A stretch of DNA of 9,950 nt. Source: an uncultured Kordia sp. (lineage in GTDB: Bacteria; Bacteroidota; Bacteroidia; Flavobacteriales; Flavobacteriaceae). The notes beneath the pieces are model-generated. The model did no database searches, was not told the DNA's origin, and saw only the letters and a list, made by a program, of their open reading frames with translations. The stretch covers positions 1 to 9,950 of the forward strand of contig CAJXHW010000045.1 in NCBI GenBank assembly GCA_913054565.1. Direction: 5' to 3'. Of the stretch, positions 1 through 5,550 are shown one piece after another. Each line of letters begins with the position of its first letter. Position 1 is the first letter of the stretch. The position numbers were made by a program, and so were the translations under genes.

Positions 1-804
1 AGTTGTTTCACACAACCCTAAACTTTTAAACATAGCTTTTATTCCTACAGGGTTTCCTTCTTCAAAAATATAATCAATAGAATCTGCTATTTTATAATGT
101 AAATCATAAGCCGCTTTCGTTTCGCCTTTTAACCCTAGCCTTATCATTTCGGAAAACTCATTAGGCACACCTTCTCCAATAACCGATATCACTCCTGCTC
201 CTCCTGCTAAAGTTATAGGCAAAGCAATCATATCATCTCCAGAAATTACTAAAAAATCTTTAGGCGCATGCTGAATAATTTTCATGGCTTGCACTAAATC
301 ACCTGCTGCTTCTTTTACAGCAATTACATTATCAAAATCATTGGCCAAGCGCACAATTGTTTCTGGCAACATATTAGATGACGTTCTGCCAGGCACATTA
401 TATAAAATAATTGGTTTTGGCGACGCTAAAGCTACAGCTTTAAAATGCTGGTAAATCCCTTCTTGACTTGGTTTGTTATAATACGGAGATACTGATAAAA
501 CCGCATCAAAATCTGACAAATCAGTTGTCTGTAATTGCGCTACCACATCAGCGGTATTATTCCCTCCAACTCCTAAAACCATTGGCAAGCGCTTGTTATT
601 AACCTCTGTGATTTTAGCTATCACCTGCTGTTTTTCTTCAGCTGTCAATACCACACTTTCACCAGTTGTTCCTAAAACAACAAGATATTCTACACCACCA
701 TCAATCACATGATTTACAACACGCGCAAGTGCATCAAAATCTACACTCCTATCTGCTTTAAAAGGAGTAACTAAAGCCACACCCGTACCTAAAAACTTGC
801 TCAT
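1..804 (-). CDS. dapA: 4-hydroxy-tetrahydrodipicolinate synthase, partial (C-terminus off window)
   Basis: Cytoplasmic (beta/alpha)8-barrel aldolase of the lysine/meso-diaminopimelate pathway. It condenses pyruvate with aspartate semialdehyde. I read 268 codons from the ATG at 802-804; the family is about 290-295 residues, so roughly 25 C-terminal residues lie beyond base 1. The protein opens MSKFLGTGVALVTPF. The pyruvate-site threonines are T46-T47 in GTTGES, the active-site tyrosine is Y135 and arginine R140 in YNVPGRT, and the Schiff-base lysine is K164 in VKEAAGD. GDD at 189-191 and the glycine-rich GGAGVISV are also as expected, and every key residue is present. The start shares one base with the stop of the upstream DUF6913 gene (TAATG), implying co-transcription and translational coupling. 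Assignment to DapA rather than another aldolase of the NAL family rests on these motifs and the flavobacterial context, and is firm. Confidence 0.96.
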   Translation of the reverse strand, partial: MSKFLGTGVALVTPFKADRSVDFDALARVVNHVIDGGVEYLVVLGTTGESVVLTAEEKQQVIAKITEVNNKRLPMVLGVGGNNTADVVAQLQTTDLSDFDAVLSVSPYYNKPSQEGIYQHFKAVALASPKPIILYNVPGRTSSNMLPETIVRLANDFDNVIAVKEAAGDLVQAMKIIQHAPKDFLVISGDDMIALPITLAGGAGVISVIGEGVPNEFSEMIRLGLKGETKAAYDLHYKIADSIDYIFEEGNPVGIKAMFKSLGLCETT

Positions 805-1319
805 TATATTTTATTTAATATGGATAAATACTTTTTTAATTCAATTATAACTATTTCAATATCAGTTAATTTAGCTGCAACGGTAAAATCATTCAACACA
901 GCATTGTTTACTGAAAAACCTATTTTAAACTTGGCTTTTGAATGTACTGAAACTAAATTTAAAAGCAACTGATTTTCATCATGAAAATTTAACAGAGCAT
1001 CAAACTCTTTATTTATAAAACTTAGCACAGCATCGCCTTTTACTTGTCCGTTAAACGCCAATGCATTATCAGTAAAAACAGACTCTTCCACCTCCTTTGC
1101 CAGCTGTTTATTAGGTTGGTAGTACAACAGGGTAATTGCTGATTTTGGAACATCAAAAAGTGTAGCTAACTCGTTTGTAAAGGGAAATTCTTTAAAAACT
1201 CTCGCATCAATTAATACTCCAAGTGTTTTAATTTTTTGCTGATCAATTTCTCGATTAGCAACACAGTGCTTGTTAATATACTTTTGAGCTAATTTTCTTT
1301 TGATTCCTTTTAAAAACAT
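804..1319 (-). CDS. DUF6913 family protein of unknown function
   Basis: A 171-residue protein beginning MFLKGIKRKLAQKY. It resembles the DUF6913 family of Flavobacteriaceae, recognisable from the C-terminal block FKIGFS (131-136) followed by the ending ELKKYLSILNKI (160-171). No signal peptide, membrane segment or catalytic motif is visible. The N-terminus is basic and the remainder mixes hydrophobic beta and alpha stretches, so a cytoplasmic protein is likely. An in-frame ATG at 1349 would add 10 residues, but it lies upstream of the proposed -7 box at 1339-1346 and so would not be transcribed. The ATG at 1317-1319 leaves a leader of roughly 12 bases. Its stop overlaps the dapA start by one base, so it is the first gene of a DUF6913-dapA unit. 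No function is known to me; a link to lysine or cell-wall precursor supply is only suggested by position. Confidence 0.85.
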   Translation of the reverse strand: MFLKGIKRKLAQKYINKHCVANREIDQQKIKTLGVLIDARVFKEFPFTNELATLFDVPKSAITLLYYQPNKQLAKEVEESVFTDNALAFNGQVKGDAVLSFINKEFDALLNFHDENQLLLNLVSVHSKAKFKIGFSVNNAVLNDFTVAAKLTDIEIVIIELKKYLSILNKI

Positions 1320-1333
1320 TAACTTTACATTTG
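1300..1333 (+). promoter_or_regulatory. Bacteroidota-type promoter for the split nucleotidase operon
   Basis: TACATTTG (1326-1333) is a full TAnnTTTG match. A TTG at 1300-1302 lies 23 bases upstream, the long end of the accepted spacing. Transcription would start near 1339-1341, giving a leader of about 50 bases before the lipoprotein ATG at 1391. The box sits only five bases from the opposing -7 box of DUF6913-dapA, so the two promoters overlap. Confidence 0.5.
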
Positions 1334-1338
1334 ATATA

Positions 1339-1369
1339 CAAAAGTACACTGCTACACGTCATTAAACAA
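1339..1369 (-). promoter_or_regulatory. Bacteroidota-type promoter for DUF6913-dapA
   Basis: On the minus strand TACTTTTG (1339-1346) matches the Bacteroidota -7 consensus TAnnTTTG exactly. A TTG at 1367-1369 gives a -33 element with a 20-base spacer, inside the 17-23 range described for Flavobacterium. Transcription would begin near 1331-1334, just ahead of the ATG at 1319. The match is direct; promoter activity is inferred. Confidence 0.6.
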
Positions 1370-1390
1370 GTAGCAACTGATTTTAATTCT

Positions 1391-2149
1391 ATGAAAAAAC
1401 AATTTTTATTACTAGCCCTTTGTACACTTATTTTAGGTGCCTGTAAAAAAGATACACCAGCTAAACTGTATCAAATAAAAGCCAACCAACTTGTTACTGA
1501 TAGTACAACTGCTGACAAAAAAACAGTTACTGATTTTATTGCCCCTTTTAAAACACATTTAAATGAACAGTTAGATGCTGTTTTATGTACAACGCCAATT
1601 GATTTAACACGAGTTGATAGTGAACTTGAAAGCAGCTTAGGAAACCTAATGGCTGATATATGTTTTGAGCAAGGAAACATGGTATACAACAAACAAACGG
1701 GTAATAGTGTTGACTTTGTTTTATTCAATTATGGTGGTATTCGCGCACCTATTGCTAAAGGAAGTATTACCGCTAGAAACGCTTTTGAAGTCATGCCTTT
1801 TGAAAATGAGTTAGTAGTTGTTGAATTATCTGGGAATAAAGTAATAGAGTTATTACAGTACTTAGCCAATAATAAAAAAGCGCATCCAATTTCTCAACTA
1901 CGATTAAAGTTAGAAAAAAACACCTATAAAGACGTTACTATAAAAGGTGCAAAATTTGATGCTACAAAAAACTATTTTGTATTAACATCTGACTATTTAC
2001 AAGAAGGTGGTGATAAAATGGACTTTTTTAAAAACCCTATAGCATTACACAAAACTAATTACAAGATAAGAACAGCATTAATAGACTTCTTTAAAAAGAC
2101 AGATAGTATTATTCCTAACTTAGATAACCGTTTTATTTATGCAAACTAG
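1391..2149 (+). CDS. Lipoprotein with 5'-nucleotidase C-terminal (substrate-binding) domain only
   Basis: A 252-residue protein matching the C-terminal domain of UshA-type 5'-nucleotidases, which binds the nucleoside part of the substrate. It starts with a lipoprotein signal, MKKQFLLLALCTLILGAC, whose lipobox LGAC puts the lipidated cysteine at residue 18, followed by KKD. Family motifs are ESSLGNLMAD (80-89), NYGGIR (113-118), PFEN (136-139) and the YLQEGGD block (202-208). The metallophosphoesterase domain that normally precedes this one is absent here and is encoded by the next gene, which overlaps by 11 bases. The ATG at 1391 is chosen because it creates the lipoprotein signal; a longer reading from a TTG at 1331 starts inside the promoter -7 box. 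The protein is probably membrane-anchored in the periplasm or at the outer membrane. Alone it should lack hydrolase activity and probably works with its neighbour. Confidence 0.88.
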   Translation: MKKQFLLLALCTLILGACKKDTPAKLYQIKANQLVTDSTTADKKTVTDFIAPFKTHLNEQLDAVLCTTPIDLTRVDSELESSLGNLMADICFEQGNMVYNKQTGNSVDFVLFNYGGIRAPIAKGSITARNAFEVMPFENELVVVELSGNKVIELLQYLANNKKAHPISQLRLKLEKNTYKDVTIKGAKFDATKNYFVLTSDYLQEGGDKMDFFKNPIALHKTNYKIRTALIDFFKKTDSIIPNLDNRFIYAN

Positions 2150-3056
2150 ACGTAATTTTTTACAAAAAACAGCTGCCAGCACAGCATTTTTAGGATTAGG
2201 AGGACTGTCATTAAGTTCTTTTAGCAAACCAAAAGACACTAAAATAACTATCTTACATACCAATGATGTTCATAGCCAAATAGAACCACTACCACACAAC
2301 CATTACAAATATCCTGGCTTAGGTGGTTTTGCCAGACGCGCTACCATTGTTGATAATATAAGAAGAGAGAATCCTAACACACTATTATTAGATGCTGGAG
2401 ATATCTTTCAAGGAACCCCCTATTTCAATTACTTTGGCGGCGAATTGGAATTCAAACTCATGTCTATGCTAGGATACGACGTAGCTACCTTAGGAAATCA
2501 TGATTTTGATAATGGTATTGACGGTTTTATAACACAACTTCCTAATGCAAAATTCGATTTTGTTTCTGCTAATTACGATTTTACCAATACTGCCTTACAT
2601 GGAAAAGTTAAACCTTATAAAACTTTTATAAAAGATGGTGTTAAAATTGGAGTGTTTGGTCTTGGTGTTGAACTAGAAGGTTTGGTTAGTAAACGCTTAT
2701 ACAAGGAAACCCAGTATTTAAATCCTGTAGAAATAGCGCAAGACATTACAAAGCAATTAAAAGAAAAAGAACAGTGCCAATTAGTAATTTGTTTATCTCA
2801 CATTGGCTATTTTTATAAAAACAATCCTGATAAAGTATGTGATTTATTGCTTGCACGCAATACAAAAGACATCGACTTAATTATTGGTGGTCACACCCAT
2901 ACCTTACTACCAAAACCAACTATTGAAAAAAATAGCATTGGAGAAAATGTACTCATAAGTCAATGCGGAAAAAGTGGTGTGTATATGGGTAAAGTAGATT
3001 TTTACTTTTCAAACGATGGTAGTAAAACCACTAAAGGAAAATCAATTATTGTATAA
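2139..3056 (+). CDS. Tat-exported metallophosphoesterase domain of a split 5'-nucleotidase
   Basis: A 305-residue calcineurin-like phosphoesterase equal to the N-terminal catalytic domain of UshA/5'-nucleotidase enzymes, which remove phosphate from nucleotides or UDP-sugars using two metal ions. Metal and catalytic residues are all visible: D43 and H45 in HTNDVH, D88 in DAGD, N120, H121 and D124 in GNHDFD, H221 in SHIG, and H252 and H254 in GGHTH. H121/D124 correspond to the UshA catalytic pair. The N-terminus, TRRNFLQK followed by a hydrophobic stretch to about residue 27, is a twin-arginine (Tat) signal, suggesting export after folding and metal loading. The protein stops right after the catalytic domain, while the substrate-binding domain is the preceding lipoprotein gene. 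The 11-base overlap suggests coupled translation. The natural substrate cannot be told from sequence. Confidence 0.92.
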   Translation: MQTRRNFLQKTAASTAFLGLGGLSLSSFSKPKDTKITILHTNDVHSQIEPLPHNHYKYPGLGGFARRATIVDNIRRENPNTLLLDAGDIFQGTPYFNYFGGELEFKLMSMLGYDVATLGNHDFDNGIDGFITQLPNAKFDFVSANYDFTNTALHGKVKPYKTFIKDGVKIGVFGLGVELEGLVSKRLYKETQYLNPVEIAQDITKQLKEKEQCQLVICLSHIGYFYKNNPDKVCDLLLARNTKDIDLIIGGHTHTLLPKPTIEKNSIGENVLISQCGKSGVYMGKVDFYFSNDGSKTTKGKSIIV

Positions 3057-3078
3057 AAACTAAACAAATATATAAACT

Positions 3079-3783
3079 ATGGAAAACATCCAACAACCTC
3101 AACTAACTCCTGTAGCAGCATTATCAGATGACGCTAAAGTAGCCTTTTACAAAAAAACGTATAGTCATGTAGCAGGCGGTGTACTCGCTTTTTTTATTGC
3201 TGAATTTATACTACTACAATCAACTACTGTTATAGATTTTATGTTATCTATGACTCAAGGTTGGCGCTGGTTGATTATGCTAGGTGGCTTTATGTTTATG
3301 ACCAATTATGCTGAAAGTACAGCCCTAAAAACTAGCGACAAAAACAAACAATACATGGCCTATGGCCTATACATTTTAGCTGAAGCTATTATATTTATTC
3401 CGCTTATATACATAGCTATGGTGTATTCAGGAGGCATGGAACTTATCAACCAAGCTGCCATTGTAACCTTATCATTATTTGGTGGACTTACCGCAGTAGT
3501 TTTTGTAACTAAAAAAGATTTTTCTTTTTTACGTTCAATACTAACAATTGGTTTCTTTATAGCATTAGGCTTAATTATAGCTGGTACATTATTTGGTTTT
3601 GATTTAGGTTTATGGTTTTCTGTTGGTATGTGTGTATTAGCCGCAGGATCTATTTTATACCAAACATCTAACTTGATTAACAAATATACAAATGACCAAT
3701 ACATTCCTGCAGCAATAGGCTTATTCGCTTCATTAATGTTACTGTTTTGGTATGTTCTTCAGATTTTTATATCTAGAGATTAA
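3079..3783 (+). CDS. Bax inhibitor-1/YccA family seven-helix membrane protein
   Basis: A 234-residue inner-membrane protein with about seven hydrophobic helices at 31-54, 63-79, 93-117, 122-144, 152-173, 176-197 and 209-231. The length, helix pattern and C-terminal half fit the BI-1/YccA (TMBIM) family, members of which include the pH-gated calcium-leak channel YetJ and the FtsH-associated YccA. The first 22 residues are polar and there is no cleavable signal. In this protein the two aspartates of the YetJ pore dyad appear replaced: the usual DTQ at the end of helix 6 reads QTS (195-197), and the usual LYLD of helix 7 reads LFAS (215-218). Calcium-channel activity should therefore not be assumed. 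The gene follows the metallophosphoesterase gene by 22 bases with no terminator between, so it is probably the last gene of that operon, and a strong terminator lies 50 bases after its stop. Its biological role here is unknown. Confidence 0.88.
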   Translation: MENIQQPQLTPVAALSDDAKVAFYKKTYSHVAGGVLAFFIAEFILLQSTTVIDFMLSMTQGWRWLIMLGGFMFMTNYAESTALKTSDKNKQYMAYGLYILAEAIIFIPLIYIAMVYSGGMELINQAAIVTLSLFGGLTAVVFVTKKDFSFLRSILTIGFFIALGLIIAGTLFGFDLGLWFSVGMCVLAAGSILYQTSNLINKYTNDQYIPAAIGLFASLMLLFWYVLQIFISRD

Positions 3784-3830
3784 TTCACTCGCAACATAAC
3801 ACATACACATCAAAAACGTACACGTGAGTA

Positions 3831-3866
3831 TTAAAAAAGTATCCTTTTTAAGGATGCTTTTTTAAT
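3831..3866 (+). terminator. Intrinsic terminator after the BI-1 gene
   Basis: A 12-bp stem pairs 3833-3844 (AAAAAAGTATCC) with 3852-3863 (GGATGCTTTTTT), with one G-T pair and a 7-base loop. The 3' arm ends in a run of six T. It should end the nucleotidase/BI-1 transcript. The A-run on the 5' side makes it potentially bidirectional, although no leftward gene ends here. The remaining bases between 3784 and 3964 hold no recognisable gene. Confidence 0.85.
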
Positions 3867-3964
3867 TTCATACTAGGACTAGTCCCCATTTCAACCCTCT
3901 GTTTTAAAGGTTTTATTTGAATCGTTTGGATATTTGTGACAATATTAATCTAAACAATTTAATT

Positions 3965-4375
3965 ATGAAAAAGTTATTATGCATTGCCAGTTTATTTATT
4001 AGCACAATTGTTTTCGGACAAGAATCTGTAGATACACAAACAGGGATATTGAGTTTTAAAACAGAAACTATTGATTACGGTACCATCAACAAAAACTCAA
4101 ACGGAAATAGAACATTCAGTTTTAAAAACACGGGAAAATCTCCTATAATTATCACTAGTGTAAAAGGGAGTTGTGGTTGTACTGTAGCCACAAAACCAAG
4201 TAAACCTATTATGCCCAATGAAACTTCTGAAATTGGCGTGACATACGATACAAAAAGAGTTGGTTCGTTTTCAAAAACAATAACAGTGGTATCTAATGCC
4301 TCTGAAAAAAGTAAGGTGTTGCGTATAAAAGGAATGATTTCAAAAGCCGAAACCACACAAGTTGCTGTAAAATAA
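3965..4375 (+). CDS. Secreted DUF1573 domain protein
   Basis: A 136-residue exported protein. A Sec signal peptide covers MKKLLCIASLFISTIVFG, with cleavage probably before Q19. Residues 27-125 form a single DUF1573 domain, an immunoglobulin-like beta-sandwich common in Bacteroidota. Its signature is visible: FKNTGKSPIIITSVKGSCGC (53-72) with the paired cysteines C70 and C72, then P84 in PIMPNE and the strand IGVTYDT (90-96). The ATG at 3965 is preferred because it gives the signal peptide; a TTG at 3917 would put about 16 polar residues in front of it. The gene stands alone between two terminators. DUF1573 proteins have no established biochemical function; a periplasmic or surface binding or structural role is the usual guess. 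There is no C-terminal sorting domain or lipobox. Confidence 0.9.
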   Translation: MKKLLCIASLFISTIVFGQESVDTQTGILSFKTETIDYGTINKNSNGNRTFSFKNTGKSPIIITSVKGSCGCTVATKPSKPIMPNETSEIGVTYDTKRVGSFSKTITVVSNASEKSKVLRIKGMISKAETTQVAVK

Positions 4376-4396
4376 TTTAGTGTAACTAATACTACT

Positions 4397-4435
4397 AACA
4401 CCCACAAAATATAAAATGTTATCGTGGGTGTTTTC
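4397..4435 (+). terminator. Intrinsic terminator after the DUF1573 gene
   Basis: A perfect 9-bp stem AACACCCAC (4397-4405) pairs with GTGGGTGTT (4424-4432) around an 18-base AT-rich loop, and is followed by a short T run. It lies 22 bases after the DUF1573 stop and separates that gene from the downstream regulator. The loop is longer than ideal, but the GC-rich stem plus T tail is convincing. Confidence 0.75.
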
Positions 4436-4439
4436 TAGG

Positions 4440-4470
4440 TTAAAACTATTAATCAGAAAGCTTATATTTG
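4440..4470 (+). promoter_or_regulatory. Bacteroidota-type promoter for the LuxR-type regulator
   Basis: TATATTTG at 4463-4470 is an exact TAnnTTTG -7 box. A weak -33 candidate, TTA at 4440-4442 instead of TTG, sits 20 bases upstream. Transcription would begin around 4476, leaving about 16 bases before the ATG at 4492. This placement rules out the in-frame TTG at 4468 as a start, since it forms the end of the box. Confidence 0.5.
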
Positions 4471-4491
4471 TTATTCAACACAATTACTACC

Positions 4492-5544
4492 ATGCAGAAA
4501 TCACTATTCTATTGCATTTTATTAGCTAATGTTTACACATTAACAGCGCAATTTCAGTTTTCTGGAGAGGTAACAGAAGACTATAGAAAGGCAACAGCCT
4601 ATTTAGTTGTGGTTGATGAATATCAGAAAAGTGATCTATTAATTACAGAAAAAATCATTCAAGAATACAAGATCGATTCAACAAATAAGTTTGTGTTTAA
4701 AGGCGATTTTCTAAGTTCGAAAAACATGCTTTATATGATCTACTTAGACACTTGTAATGATCATATTTCTGATTACAAACACCTCTTAAATCATTGTGAA
4801 ACAAGTCAATCTATACTATTTATTGCAAACAACTCCGATCGTATAGATTTTCCTTTAAATGACTTATCACAGTTATTTTGTGAAATTAAAACCACTAGCA
4901 AACAAAATACTGCTGTTTTAGAAATTGATGCCTTACAAGAACGCTTATTAGTCAATTTACAATCGTCAAAAAGCGATGCACAACGCCATATTATTTATAA
5001 AAAATGCTTTGAGAAACTCCAAGAATTCAGCAGGAGTTTTAAAGATCCGTTGGTAGAGTTATATGCGTTTCATCTTTATGCTAATGAAAAATCATTCAGT
5101 AGAGCTTTTTATCTAGATGACTTAAAAGAATCAAGGTATTATGCTGATTTATTAGAACGACTAACACACAATTATCCTAAATCTAATTATATTAAGCAAT
5201 TTAAAAGTGACTTAAAAAAGGACCAATATTCTTTCTTAGAATCTAATAATTCTGAAACTGGTTTTTTAGTATATCTCATCGGAGCTTTACTTATTATCTC
5301 TACTCTTTTAAACCTCTTTTTATTTAAGAAAACTAGGGATAAAAAAGAACTTAAAATAGATTATAAAACCGTGCTTACCCCTCAAGAACAAAAGGTTTTT
5401 GAATTAATGTATCAAAAATCAAGCAACAAAAATATTGCCGATACACTATTTATAAGTGTAAGTACTGTAAAAACACATATTAACAATATATATTCTAAAC
5501 TTAGTATTTCATCAAGAAAAGATGTTGATGTGTTTTTTAAGTAA
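4492..5544 (+). CDS. Membrane-anchored LuxR-type transcriptional regulator with periplasmic N-terminal half
   Basis: A 350-residue protein in four parts. Residues 1-19 are a signal peptide or anchor ending in LTAQ. Residues 20-255 form a predicted periplasmic region, beta-rich at first (about 20-85, weakly like the DUF4369 style of domain) and then helical (about 145-250). One hydrophobic helix spans 257-278 and is followed by the basic stretch KKTRDKK. Residues 290-350 are a LuxR/GerE helix-turn-helix: LTPQEQKVFELM (295-306), then NIADTLFISVSTVKTHINNI with the recognition helix at about 322-337. The order implies a one-component sensor carrying a signal from the periplasm to DNA at the membrane. 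There is no receiver domain and no partner kinase nearby. Five cysteines (8, 88, 102, 130, 172) are scattered. The ATG at 4492 fits the promoter and the signal sequence. The ligand and target genes are unknown. Confidence 0.85.
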   Translation: MQKSLFYCILLANVYTLTAQFQFSGEVTEDYRKATAYLVVVDEYQKSDLLITEKIIQEYKIDSTNKFVFKGDFLSSKNMLYMIYLDTCNDHISDYKHLLNHCETSQSILFIANNSDRIDFPLNDLSQLFCEIKTTSKQNTAVLEIDALQERLLVNLQSSKSDAQRHIIYKKCFEKLQEFSRSFKDPLVELYAFHLYANEKSFSRAFYLDDLKESRYYADLLERLTHNYPKSNYIKQFKSDLKKDQYSFLESNNSETGFLVYLIGALLIISTLLNLFLFKKTRDKKELKIDYKTVLTPQEQKVFELMYQKSSNKNIADTLFISVSTVKTHINNIYSKLSISSRKDVDVFFK

Positions 5545-5550
5545 CATATA

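Noticed and set aside
3360..3704. A 114-codon open frame on the minus strand inside the BI-1 gene
   Set aside because: It lies wholly within a well-supported membrane protein gene, shows no family resemblance, and reflects the codon pattern of the opposite strand. The open frames at 1471-1728, 4075-4407, 6238-6465 and 7383-7586 were set aside for the same reason.
3912..3936. Promoter boxes for the DUF1573 gene (TTTATTTG at 3912-3919 and GATATTTG at 3929-3936)
   Set aside because: Each misses one fixed base of TAnnTTTG and no TTG lies at a suitable distance upstream, so neither could be chosen.
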